Of a stretch of DNA of 13,610 nucleotides, positions 6,113-13,344 are shown piece by piece. Within the stretch, counting starts at the first letter, position 1. Every line of letters starts with the position of its first letter. This DNA is from Dehalococcoidia bacterium UBA5748 (GTDB lineage Bacteria > Chloroflexota > Dehalococcoidia > Dehalococcoidales > UBA5627): assembly GCA_002419135.1 (NCBI GenBank), contig DIFM01000005.1, positions 1 to 13,610 on the forward strand. Reading direction: 5' to 3'. Under the pieces are notes generated by a model. It saw only the letters and a program-made list of their open reading frames with translations, did no database searches and had not been told where the DNA came from. The position numbers were made by a program, and so were the translations under genes.

Positions 6113-7071
6113 TCCCTTAACTCCTTTCCGGTAATTCTGATAAAGACATCGTCAAGGGATGGTTCCTTAATATATGCCGAGCGAATAATAGTTCCGGCAT
6201 TGTGCAGATAATCTACGATTTCCTTAAAATCCACCCGCTTATCGGTAATTGTCATGGCACCCTCGGTTATCTGCACGTCTTCGTATTTTTCTTTCATTTC
6301 CATAATCGTCTTCTGTGTAAGGTTCCAGGCCTTGATAATTATGGTGTGGGTATCTATCATGTCCGTTTTCAATTCCAGAGCGGTACCAAGGGCAACAATC
6401 TTTCCTTCATCGATAATGCCGATGCGGTCCGCCAGAAAATCGGCTTCCTCCAGATAGTGTGTGGTTAAAAGAATAGTCCTGTTCTTTTTCAAGCGGGAAA
6501 TGTATTGCCAAACGATGCGCCTCGATTGCGGGTCTAAACCCAGCGTAGGCTCGTCCAGTATTATGATTTGAGGGTCGTTTATTAAAGCCATTGCGATATT
6601 TAAGCGGCGTTTCATACCGCCGGAGAACTTTCTGACCTGGTCTTTGGCTCTATCTTCCAGCCCCATTGTTTCAACCAGTTCTCTGGCTCTTCGTTTGACG
6701 ATTTTCGGGGGCAATTGATGCAGATTGCCGATTAGCTCCAGATTTTCTATCGGTGTAAGATGGTCGGAGAGGGTGGTATCCTGAGGGGAAATACCGATTG
6801 TAGCTTTGACTTTATAGGGTTCCCTGTTGATGTCTTTTCCCATTACCAGCGCTGTTCCGCTGGAGGGTTTGAGCAGACAGCAGAGCATGCTGATGGTGGT
6901 GGTTTTACCTGCTCCGTTCGGCCCGAGGAAAGCGAACAGCTCGCCTTTTTTGATATCGAGGTTGACGCCGTCTACAGCTACCAGCTTCCCGAATATTCGT
7001 GTCAGGTCGAATGTCTGAATGGCAAAAGCGTCGTCGGGTTTTCTGACTGATAAAGGGTTTTCCATTACCAT
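6109..7071 (-). CDS. ABC transporter ATP-binding protein (DrrA/NatA-like)
   Basis: A 320-residue ATPase that powers the adjacent ABC-2 permease. Motifs are complete and in order: Walker A GPNGAGKT (50-57), Q-loop Gln97, signature FSGGMKRR (149-156), Walker B IIILDEPTLGLDP (169-181) and H-loop His205 (LTTHYLEEAD). After residue ~240 comes a C-terminal domain ending in EPSLDDVFIRITGKELRE, typical of DrrA-type daunorubicin-resistance-like ATPases. That resemblance does not prove a drug substrate. The start is backed by GAGAGGG five nt upstream; Met3 is a possible alternative. Confidence 0.92.
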   Translation of the reverse strand: MVMENPLSVRKPDDAFAIQTFDLTRIFGKLVAVDGVNLDIKKGELFAFLGPNGAGKTTTISMLCCLLKPSSGTALVMGKDINREPYKVKATIGISPQDTTLSDHLTPIENLELIGNLHQLPPKIVKRRARELVETMGLEDRAKDQVRKFSGGMKRRLNIAMALINDPQIIILDEPTLGLDPQSRRIVWQYISRLKKNRTILLTTHYLEEADFLADRIGIIDEGKIVALGTALELKTDMIDTHTIIIKAWNLTQKTIMEMKEKYEDVQITEGAMTITDKRVDFKEIVDYLHNAGTIIRSAYIKEPSLDDVFIRITGKELRE

Positions 7072-7100
7072 CTAGCCCTCTCTTAGATATTTATGGCAAA

Positions 7101-7131
7101 ATTATAGCATAACGGATGAAATTGTGGTGAA
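7101..7131 (-). promoter_or_regulatory. candidate promoter for the ABC exporter operon
   Basis: The minus strand carries TGCTATAAT (7101-7109), an extended -10 with a consensus hexamer. A weak TTCACC lies at 7126-7131 with 19-nt spacing. Transcription would start about 25 nt before the ATPase ATG. Confidence 0.5.
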
Positions 7132-7415
7132 AAATTGGTAAAAGTTTCTTGCTAAATAAAGATTCCGATAAATATTCGATAATATTATTTGTCGACTATG
7201 AGGAAGAAGCAATCTTTTTCGAATCGCAATAGAAAATCCGTTTGTCCTGAAACTGACGAAGGATATGGTTAGCCCAGGCGGTTTGCAACCCCTCCGCGAA
7301 CACTTCCTTCGACCACCACGAACTCAGTATGACAATACGTTGACTGTCATTCTGAAGTCACGAGGGGTGATTGAAGAATCTTGGGGGTGGGGAGAAACAG
7401 CAGAAAGGCTCTCTT

Positions 7416-7454
7416 CCGTTCGTCCGGACCCCTCGACAAGCTCAGAGCGAACGA
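7416..7454. repeat. dispersed module C, short copy
   Basis: CCGTTCGTCCGGACCCCTCG followed by ACAAGCTCAGAGCGAACG. The ends CGTTCG and CGAACG are complementary. The CTCGACAAGCTCA core matches the module at 799-894. Confidence 0.6.
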
Positions 7455-7493
7455 GTATTATTACCTCTTACTATACGAAAAGTTCCTCCACTC

Positions 7494-7570
7494 TGTCATT
7501 CTGAGTCGAAGATGAAGAATCTGAGGCTTATCGAATAGCATTTAGATACTTCGCTACGCTCAGTATGACA
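7494..7570. repeat. dispersed inverted-repeat module B, copy 2
   Basis: Same layout and orientation as 712-788: TGTCATTCTGAG...GAAGAATCTG, then GGCTTATCGAATAGCATTTA, then CTTCGCTACGCTCAGTATGACA as the closing arm. The arms are reverse complements with few mismatches. Confidence 0.8.
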
Positions 7571-7579
7571 ATCAGGTAC

Positions 7580-7734
7580 TTTCCCTCTTTGGAAAAGAGG
7601 GACTGAGGGAGATTTGATGCATCTTATACTATCCATTCGGATGACTTGTCAAAATCCCTCTTAATCTCCCTTTGCTATAGGGAGAGAATCGCAGAGTGGT
7701 AGTTCTTGCCTTTATTACAACTGTCTTTGCGAGC
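7580..7734. repeat. dispersed repeat module A, copy 2
   Basis: The counterpart of 543-694, in the same orientation. Its hairpin is closer to perfect here (CCCTCTTTGGAAAAGAGGG). It directly follows a module B copy. Confidence 0.8.
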
Positions 7735-7829
7735 CACGATAGTTCAGGGTTGAAGAATCTTGGGGGTGGGGTAAATAATGTAACAAAACAAGCCGACTCT
7801 TCATACCGTAGGAAGTATGATTTCCGATA

Positions 7830-8375
7830 TCAGTCACGGTTTATGACAGCAGTGTTTTCTCTTACGGAAAGCCACCTTTCGCGCGGCAATTCCATAATAA
7901 TAAAGCTGTAGCCGTCCAGTTTCTTCCTGCCGCAGGGGGTAAAACCGCACTTTTGGAAGCAGTTCTGTGCCCTGATATTGCCATCAAGTGTTTTTAAGTA
8001 AACCCTCTTGAAATTGTGCCTGTTGAAGACATAGTCTATCAGCAATACCATTGCCTCGGCGCCGTATCCTTTACCCCAGTATTTGCGGTTTCCCAGCATA
8101 ATGCCGACCTCGGCTTCGCCTTTGAGCCTGTTTACGTTGAAATAAGCGCAGTTGCCGATGTGTTCTCCGTCTGAAGTTTCAACGGAAAACTCATGCTTGG
8201 CAACAGGGGTAATTTGCAGTTCGTTGATGTACAGAAATAGATACTCGTTAAAGGGTATATCAAGCGGCAGGCAGGCATCCAGCTCTGCCAGCTCGGGGTC
8301 GGTTTTCCATGTATAATCATTTACCGCATCATCCAACCGTTTTTGACATAACATAATGCGCATGTTTTTAAGCAT
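7830..8375 (-). CDS. GNAT-family N-acetyltransferase (RimJ/RimL-like)
   Basis: A 181-residue GNAT enzyme, which moves acetyl from acetyl-CoA to an amine, possibly a protein N-terminus or a small molecule. The acetyl-CoA loop RKYWGKGYG (97-105) gives the R-x-x-x-G-x-G pattern. The helix and strand after it (AEAMVLLIDYVF; NIRAQNCFQKCGF at 133-145) are typical of the RimJ/RimL branch. It starts at TAATG, sharing one base with the stop of the HEAT-repeat gene, so it is translationally coupled and last in a five-gene operon. The acceptor substrate is unknown. Confidence 0.87.
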   Translation of the reverse strand: MLKNMRIMLCQKRLDDAVNDYTWKTDPELAELDACLPLDIPFNEYLFLYINELQITPVAKHEFSVETSDGEHIGNCAYFNVNRLKGEAEVGIMLGNRKYWGKGYGAEAMVLLIDYVFNRHNFKRVYLKTLDGNIRAQNCFQKCGFTPCGRKKLDGYSFIIMELPRERWLSVRENTAVINRD

Positions 8376-9334
8376 TATTCGAGTCTCCCTAAATCGACCC
8401 AGCGAATAGAAACCGGGTCCTTAATAACATCGATATCGTCGAGGGCTTGTTGAGCTGCTTCCCGAATGGCTTCACTTTCATCATCAAGGCAAGCTTTCAG
8501 GTATTCCTGTGCTTCCTCATCGCCGATTTTACCGAGTGCCACGATAGCAGCAATTCTAACATCAATATCATCATCGTCAGCGACTTCAGTCAAGTAGGGG
8601 ACTGCAATTTCTTCTCCCAGCTCTCCGCAGGCGCCTGCCGCTTCGTAGCGCAATTCGGCAATCGGGCTGGAGAGTTCTCTGATAAGGTGGTTAATCCAAT
8701 CGAGGCTGCAGTTTCTTCCCATAGCATAGAGAGCGCTGGCTTTTAGTTTGATATTGTCACAATAGTAGGCTTCCGATATCACTTCTTCGACACGCGGCAG
8801 ACTGAGAGGGGAAACGGCTTCCAGTGCGCGCCTCTTTATATCGATATCATCGCTTTCGTTATAGGTTTCGAGCAGAGTTTTACAAAGTATCGGCATATAT
8901 TCGGGGTTTATCTTTTTATGTTCCGCCAGCATAGCAAATCTGCCCAGTGCCAGAGCGGAATCACTCCTTACTTTGGGCGAAGGGTCGCTTTGCATTAATT
9001 TAATTAAAGGCTCAATCAGCGAGGAATCCTCGGTTTCCCACAGTCCTTCGATAGCCTTGCAGCGAATTTCTTCTTCGGAGTCGCGCAGGCGGTGCTTGAA
9101 AATGGCATCGAAGTTGAGTTCTGCCAAGTCTTCTGCCAGCTCGATCAGGCGGTTTATCAGTTGTAATTTCCTTGTCAGCCCGAGTCCGCTCCACATTTGG
9201 TCGAAAAAGGCGAGGTCATCAGATTTTATATCGGTCAGCTCGACCAGTTGCTTGTTTACCAGCGGTTTCTCTTCATCCGCCAGTTCAGTTATTATCTGCC
9301 TGATACTGTCAGGTTGTACGGTATCTGGTGTCAT
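8375..9334 (-). CDS. HEAT-repeat protein
   Basis: A 319-residue acidic, all-helical protein. From about residue 74 to 302 it is a row of roughly six or seven HEAT-like repeats, each with the V/IR..A..ALG pattern: IRCKAIEGLWE, VRSDSALALGRF, IKLKASALYAMGR, LRYEAAGACGELG, VRIAAIVALGKIG and IREAAQQALDDID. HEAT solenoids bind other proteins and have no enzyme activity, although the PBS-lyase subgroup takes part in bilin attachment. Here it sits 1 nt after a PAC2 gene and overlaps a GNAT gene, so a scaffold role within that operon is likely (inference). There is no signal peptide. Confidence 0.85.
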   Translation of the reverse strand: MTPDTVQPDSIRQIITELADEEKPLVNKQLVELTDIKSDDLAFFDQMWSGLGLTRKLQLINRLIELAEDLAELNFDAIFKHRLRDSEEEIRCKAIEGLWETEDSSLIEPLIKLMQSDPSPKVRSDSALALGRFAMLAEHKKINPEYMPILCKTLLETYNESDDIDIKRRALEAVSPLSLPRVEEVISEAYYCDNIKLKASALYAMGRNCSLDWINHLIRELSSPIAELRYEAAGACGELGEEIAVPYLTEVADDDDIDVRIAAIVALGKIGDEEAQEYLKACLDDESEAIREAAQQALDDIDVIKDPVSIRWVDLGRLE

Positions 9335-9335
9335 A

Positions 9336-10133
9336 TTAATCCAGGTCCTCGTTCCCTTCCTCGTCGTTTTCCCATATGGGCTCGGTAAAATAGTCTATAT
9401 ATTCTTCCATAGCCTCTGCGGCTACCTGTTTCATCTGCTCCCGTGCTTCATGGGCAAATCGTGACAGCTCATCGGTATTTATATCTATCCCTAAAAGCTC
9501 TTTAAGCGCATTGATAATTGCCAGGGCTGCCATCGGATTTTGCAGTTTTGAAGCATAGGAAGGAACTTCTCCCAGCAGGCAAACCCCGTCCATCTCTCTT
9601 TCTTTGGCTACACCCAGAAGTAATCCGTTAAGACCGGATATTTGCAGGTTGCCGCCTTTTAACAGGTTACGGGCCGCCAGTTCCTGTGCCACATTATGAT
9701 TGGTGCCCACTCCCCAGACGCGCGGTTGTTCGGTATGGTGTATGCGGGTAAGCGCTGCCGCACAGGTATAGATTCTTTTAGCTTTGAATCTGGCTGCCAC
9801 ATCCAGAACACAGTGAGCCAGTTCGTACCCCTTGGTTGCCGGCTGGGCATCCCCGATAAAAAGTATCAGGTCACTGTCTCCGCTCTTATTCTTCCAGTAG
9901 TAGAACCTGCTATGAGGGAACTGAGGGTCTTCAATCAGGTTATCTTTTACCAGCACTCCGATCGGGTCGAAGAAATTAGCCGGCCTGACTTCCGCCAGGT
10001 CTTTTAGTTCCAGTTTACGCGCAAAATAAGTAGCTACAATCATTGCTACGTTACTGATACCGGGCCAGGCCGCCAGCATATTGGGAGCATTTAATTTAGG
10101 CCGGGCAATTATTTTTACCAAATCGGTTACCAT
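9336..10133 (-). CDS. PAC2 family protein (proteasome-assembly-chaperone-like)
   Basis: A 265-residue protein of the PAC2 (formerly DUF75) family. Landmarks: AAWPGISNVAMIVATYF (21-37), LILFIGDAQP (89-98), ISGLNGLLLGVAKERE (165-180) and GEVPSYASKLQNPMAALAIINAL (188-210). The C-terminus is a charged helix with an acidic tail (ENDEEGNEDLD). In eukaryotes PAC2 helps assemble proteasome alpha rings. The role of the many archaeal and bacterial homologues, including in lineages without a proteasome, is unsettled. A strong GGAGGT lies 8 nt before the ATG. It follows the TldE gene by 44 nt and precedes the HEAT gene by 1 nt. Confidence 0.85.
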   Translation of the reverse strand: MVTDLVKIIARPKLNAPNMLAAWPGISNVAMIVATYFARKLELKDLAEVRPANFFDPIGVLVKDNLIEDPQFPHSRFYYWKNKSGDSDLILFIGDAQPATKGYELAHCVLDVAARFKAKRIYTCAAALTRIHHTEQPRVWGVGTNHNVAQELAARNLLKGGNLQISGLNGLLLGVAKEREMDGVCLLGEVPSYASKLQNPMAALAIINALKELLGIDINTDELSRFAHEAREQMKQVAAEAMEEYIDYFTEPIWENDEEGNEDLD

Positions 10134-10177
10134 ATCGTTTTACCTCCGCATTCAGAAATGCCGGGTCGTGTTTGTGA

Positions 10178-11485
10178 TTACTTTTTCGAGGATACGGATA
10201 AAGCGGGAATATACAACGAAGGCGTACTGAACGAGCCTCCGATCCACTTTGCATCACTGCCGATGGCGGCAATATCTTTCAAGACCCGGTAAATATTGCC
10301 GGAAACCATGGTATTTTTAACCCTACCTGTTATTTTACCATTTTCTATCTTATATCCCAAGAGTACATTGCCGGAAAAGTCTCCTCCCAGCACATTGCCC
10401 TGTTCGGCGCCCATAAGATATTCTATGACCAGCCCCTCCTTGATATCAGCCAGCATTTCTTCAAAGCCGGTATTGCCGGGTTTAATAACGAAAACCGAGG
10501 CGGAAGCGGTAGGAAGTCTTGCGCCGCTTCTTTCGCCGTTTCCGGTACTTTTAGTATTGGCCAAAGCCGCAGTTTGTAAATCATAGTAGAAAGCGGATGG
10601 TACGCCGTTCTCAATAAGGGTTGTGCTCCTGGTGGCTACTCCTTCGTCATCAAAAGGCCGGCTGCCCGGACAAAAAGGAATCGAGGCATCATCCCAAAGA
10701 CAGAATTTTTTGTCAAAAACCGCTTTCCCCAGCTTATCTGCTATCGGAGAAGCCCCCTCATATACGTTCTTGCCGTTGAACGCGGATATTAAAGGGGAGA
10801 CCAGCGTGCTGGCGACACCGCTTGGTGTAAATATTACAGGTAATGTGGCTCTATCGGGAGCTTTTCCCTGTTCTTTTGCCCATTCAAGCTGTTTGATGAC
10901 AGCTGATGTTATTGATTTGGTATCGGTTAACGGATGACAGGAGCTTTCGTCCTCTCCCACGAACAGCATATCGGTATCGTGTATAACCGTTCCCTCAAGC
11001 CCCATACCGAAAGCGCTTTTACGATACCCGGCAGATACTCCTTCCGAGTTAATTATTTTTATAGTGGTAGTGTTTTTGGTTATGCCCCCTTCACATGTAA
11101 TATCGGGGGTATGTTCTTTTACGGTTTCAATCAGCTCTTCCCCGAGTTTTATCATTTGTTCCGTAGAGACAGATTCGATAGCCGCATCGTATATATCTAC
11201 GCTGGGGTACTCCGAGGTGGCGGGGAATTGGAATTTCGCCGTAGTGCCGAACTCGGCGGTCTCCACAGCAGAGTTTACCAGTACCTTAACATCTTCAAGG
11301 TCATTAGTGATGCTGTAACCGATTCGGCCGTTTTTAATAATCCTCAAGGCTACCGTTTTGCTCTGCTTGCTCGAGATATGTTTCAAGCGGTCATTTTCGA
11401 ATTTAACCGGTGTCTGCTCGATGGATATCATGAATACCTCGGCAGCTTCGGCTACCTTTTTAGCCTCTTCAAGTATTCTTTCCAT
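10178..11485 (-). CDS. pmbA: TldE/PmbA-type subunit of the TldD/TldE metalloprotease
   Basis: A 435-residue TldD/PmbA-superfamily protein. Family landmarks: an N-terminal domain with FENDRLKHISSKQSKTVALRI (29-49), FDDEGVATRSTTLIENGV (278-295), GNTGFEEMLADIKEG (337-351) and GNIYRVLKDIAAIGSDAKWIGG (396-417). It lacks the HExxxH zinc motif of TldD: the matching stretch reads TPSGVASTLVSPL. It is thus the non-catalytic partner (TldE), which with TldD forms a heterodimeric protease that trims unfolded or modified peptides, as in microcin B17 maturation and CcdA degradation in E. coli. Its ATG shares one base with the TldD stop, and AGGAGG lies upstream inside tldD. Confidence 0.92.
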   Translation of the reverse strand: MERILEEAKKVAEAAEVFMISIEQTPVKFENDRLKHISSKQSKTVALRIIKNGRIGYSITNDLEDVKVLVNSAVETAEFGTTAKFQFPATSEYPSVDIYDAAIESVSTEQMIKLGEELIETVKEHTPDITCEGGITKNTTTIKIINSEGVSAGYRKSAFGMGLEGTVIHDTDMLFVGEDESSCHPLTDTKSITSAVIKQLEWAKEQGKAPDRATLPVIFTPSGVASTLVSPLISAFNGKNVYEGASPIADKLGKAVFDKKFCLWDDASIPFCPGSRPFDDEGVATRSTTLIENGVPSAFYYDLQTAALANTKSTGNGERSGARLPTASASVFVIKPGNTGFEEMLADIKEGLVIEYLMGAEQGNVLGGDFSGNVLLGYKIENGKITGRVKNTMVSGNIYRVLKDIAAIGSDAKWIGGSFSTPSLYIPALSVSSKK

Positions 11486-12861
11486 TATGCGCCTCCTACG
11501 AGGCAGTGACGGATACGGATATGCGGGCTTCCGTTGGAAACGGGCAGGGGGGATTGCCCTCCCTTGCCGCAGCCGCCCCCTTCGTTCATATCCAGGTCAT
11601 TGCCGATGGCATCTATATTCTTTAAGGTTTCGAAGACATTACCGGTAAGCACTATCGGGCGTATCATTTCTGCGATTTTCCCGTTTCTTATCATATATGC
11701 TTCACCTGCGGAGAAAGTAAACATCTCCATACTTGTGGTTCCGCCGTACCAGTTTTTGGCATAAATGCCTTCTTTAATGCCGGCTATCATTTCTTCGAAA
11801 GTGGTGGTGCCGGGCTCTATATAAGTGTTTGTCATACGTACAATGGGCGGGAAGCGATAGCTGATAGAGCGTGCATTTCCGGTTGGTTGTTCCCCCATTT
11901 TGGCGGCGGTTTCTCTGGAGTGCAGTCTGCCTGTTAATTTACCGTCCCTTATAAGATATGTTTTGGTTGCCGGTGTGCCCTCATCGTCATATTTGAAACT
12001 GCCGCGCAGACCCGGAACCGCTGCGCCGTCTACAATATTGAGTTCTTTCGTGCCGAATTCTTTACCCAGCTTCATTAGCTGGCGCAGGTTTTCGTTCTCA
12101 TAGACGAAATCGGCTTCGGAAAGGTGTCCAAAGGCTTCGTGAACGAAGACTCCCGCCAGCACCGGGTCGAGCACCACTGTATATTCGCCGCCCTTTGCCT
12201 GCGGGGCTGCTAAAAGCGCGACAGCCTTATCCGCCATTTCCTTAACCTGTGAGTGCAGGTTCTTGATACGGTTAAAATCACCGCGGCTGCCGGTGCTGAT
12301 ACTAGATTGCTGTACTTCCTTGCCGTCTGTGGCAACCGCCATCAGGTAAATTGTGATGTCTGCTCTTTCCTGGCTGATAAAACTGCCGATGGAATTGATA
12401 AAAACAGATTTCTTGACACTGTCCCCGTAGCTCACAACCGATGTTTGCAAGCCGGGCGTCTGCCATATGATATCGTTGTATTCGCTTGCCAGTTCCTTCT
12501 TTTCGGATAGCGGTATTTTGAACGGATTTTTATCGCCATCCAGTGCTACTTTATCCACAATCGGCTCCGCCGGCGTCAGTTTAATATCGCCCTGTGATAT
12601 CAATTTAGCCTGGCTTATAGCCTGTTCGATTCTAAATGTGAGATCATCGAGATTGTTGAAGCTTGTGAATCCCCAGCCCCCCTTAACTTTAGCACGGATA
12701 TTGCCGCCGATGCTGCGGCTGGAATCGACGGAATCCAGTTTTTTACCGCGATATGAGATATGGCTTGAAGTAGATTCCTCGAAATGAGCCTCGATATAGT
12801 CTGCATCGTATTTTTTGATGATTTCGGATGCTTCTTTAGCAATGTTTTCGATTTGTGACAA
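11485..12861 (-). CDS. tldD: TldD zinc metalloprotease subunit
   Basis: A 458-residue catalytic subunit. The zinc motif HEAFGH gives His241, Glu242 and His246. The expected third ligand is Cys431 in the C-terminal EGGGCGKGGQSPLPVSNG, a hallmark of active TldD. RGSFKYDDEGTPATKTYLIRDG and GNVFETLKNIDAIGNDL are other family blocks. The start is TTG, supported by GGAGA 8 nt upstream and by the absence of a closer ATG. It is the first gene of the operon with TldE, PAC2, HEAT and GNAT. Substrates here are unknown. No RiPP precursor or biosynthesis gene is visible nearby, so a housekeeping peptide-trimming role is as likely as peptide maturation. Confidence 0.93.
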   Translation of the reverse strand: MSQIENIAKEASEIIKKYDADYIEAHFEESTSSHISYRGKKLDSVDSSRSIGGNIRAKVKGGWGFTSFNNLDDLTFRIEQAISQAKLISQGDIKLTPAEPIVDKVALDGDKNPFKIPLSEKKELASEYNDIIWQTPGLQTSVVSYGDSVKKSVFINSIGSFISQERADITIYLMAVATDGKEVQQSSISTGSRGDFNRIKNLHSQVKEMADKAVALLAAPQAKGGEYTVVLDPVLAGVFVHEAFGHLSEADFVYENENLRQLMKLGKEFGTKELNIVDGAAVPGLRGSFKYDDEGTPATKTYLIRDGKLTGRLHSRETAAKMGEQPTGNARSISYRFPPIVRMTNTYIEPGTTTFEEMIAGIKEGIYAKNWYGGTTSMEMFTFSAGEAYMIRNGKIAEMIRPIVLTGNVFETLKNIDAIGNDLDMNEGGGCGKGGQSPLPVSNGSPHIRIRHCLVGGA

Positions 12862-13129
12862 TATATTTCTCCACGGGGATGATTTTTAGAAAATGTGTAA
12901 ATATGTATATACCAGTTTAAGGGAAATATATTTTACAGTCAATCGATTTATATCGTAGGGACTACTATTGCCCGTCCTGGTCTACAGTAATTATAGAAGG
13001 AGCTCATCAGTTATCGCAATTTATCGGAATAATGTCTTCGGGAGGCAGTAATTTTAATTAGACAGCTATCTAAATAGGGAGGATATACTATGTTAAAATT
13101 GAACTAAGCAATGAACTTGCCAAAAACTT
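12862..13129. other. intergenic region between tldD and the rRNA promoters
   Basis: No real gene lies here. It holds the tldD promoter (minus strand). Two adjacent near-identical decamers, TTATCGCAAT and TTATCGGAAT, lie at 13011-13030. A 14-bp near-palindrome TAGACAGCTATCTA lies at 13059-13072. A five-codon frame, ATGTTAAAATTGAACTAA (13090-13107), follows a good AGGGAGG ribosome site (13076-13082). The tiny frame may be a decayed gene start. The repeats may be operator sites; nothing links them to a known regulator. Confidence 0.5.
12914..12942 (-). promoter_or_regulatory. candidate sigma-70 promoter for the tldD operon
   Basis: On the minus strand: -35 TTGACT (12937-12942), a 17-nt spacer, and -10 TAAACT (12914-12919). 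Transcription would start near 12907, about 45 nt before the TTG start codon. Confidence 0.5.
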
Positions 13130-13157
13130 TTTACAAATAATATTTTTATGCTATAAT
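13130..13157 (+). promoter_or_regulatory. upstream rRNA promoter (P1)
   Basis: -35 TTTACA (13130-13135), a 16-nt spacer, and -10 TATAAT (13152-13157) preceded by TGC, giving an extended -10. It is AT-rich upstream, as rRNA promoters usually are. Confidence 0.6.
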
Positions 13158-13242
13158 ATACAGGTAATGAGGGTATGGTTCCCGCGATTCATATCTAAAA
13201 ACCATGCTTTATAATCTTGTGCAAGTAGGCTCAAAAAGCAAA

Positions 13243-13271
13243 TTGACAAGGCATTTTGAGTATGGTATTAT
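13243..13271 (+). promoter_or_regulatory. main rRNA promoter (P2)
   Basis: Consensus -35 TTGACA (13243-13248), exact 17-nt spacing, and -10 TATTAT (13266-13271). Transcription would start near 13278, about 65 nt before the mature 16S end. Confidence 0.8.
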
Positions 13272-13287
13272 AGTCCCTGTTACAGAG

Positions 13288-13300
13288 TACCTTAACAATT
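13288..13300 (+). promoter_or_regulatory. boxA-like antitermination site in the rRNA leader
   Basis: TACCTTAACAATT resembles the E. coli rrn leader boxA (CTTTAACAATT) and lies between P2 and the 16S gene, where Nus-factor antitermination sites are found. The function is inferred from sequence and position. Confidence 0.5.
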
Positions 13301-13344
13301 GGATAGCGAGAGGAAGGTTCAATAAATTCTAAAAATTAAGTTAA

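Larger units (their letters stand above)
7132..7829. other. intergenic repeat mosaic, no gene
   Basis: No supported gene lies here. The first ~140 nt are AT-rich and unremarkable. From about 7273 to 7775 the DNA is a patchwork of modules A, B and C plus shorter fragments. One exact 22-nt direct repeat links 7371-7392 and 7750-7771 (both begin TTGAAGAATCTTGGGGG). A small hairpin TCATAC/GTATGA (7801-7820) lies just past the acetyltransferase stop but lacks a T-run, so I do not call it a terminator. Confidence 0.65.

Noticed and set aside
7198..7272. 24-codon plus-strand frame (MRKKQSFSNRNRKS...)
   Set aside because: No ribosome site and no recognisable protein; it merges into repeat sequence.
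7265..7504. 79-aa plus-strand frame in the repeat mosaic
   Set aside because: Made entirely of dispersed repeat modules, with no ribosome site.
7801..7820. Hairpin TCATAC/GTATGA past the acetyltransferase stop as a terminator
   Set aside because: The stem is only 6 bp, AT-rich and not followed by a T-run on the transcribed strand.
8973..9464. 163-aa plus-strand Ser-rich open frame
   Set aside because: Antisense to the HEAT and PAC2 genes, with no ribosome site.
10934..11509. 191-aa plus-strand open frame
   Set aside because: Antisense to the well-recognised TldE gene.
13210..13215. Third TATAAT upstream of the 16S gene
   Set aside because: No -35 box at usable spacing; it probably reflects AT-rich sequence between P1 and P2.
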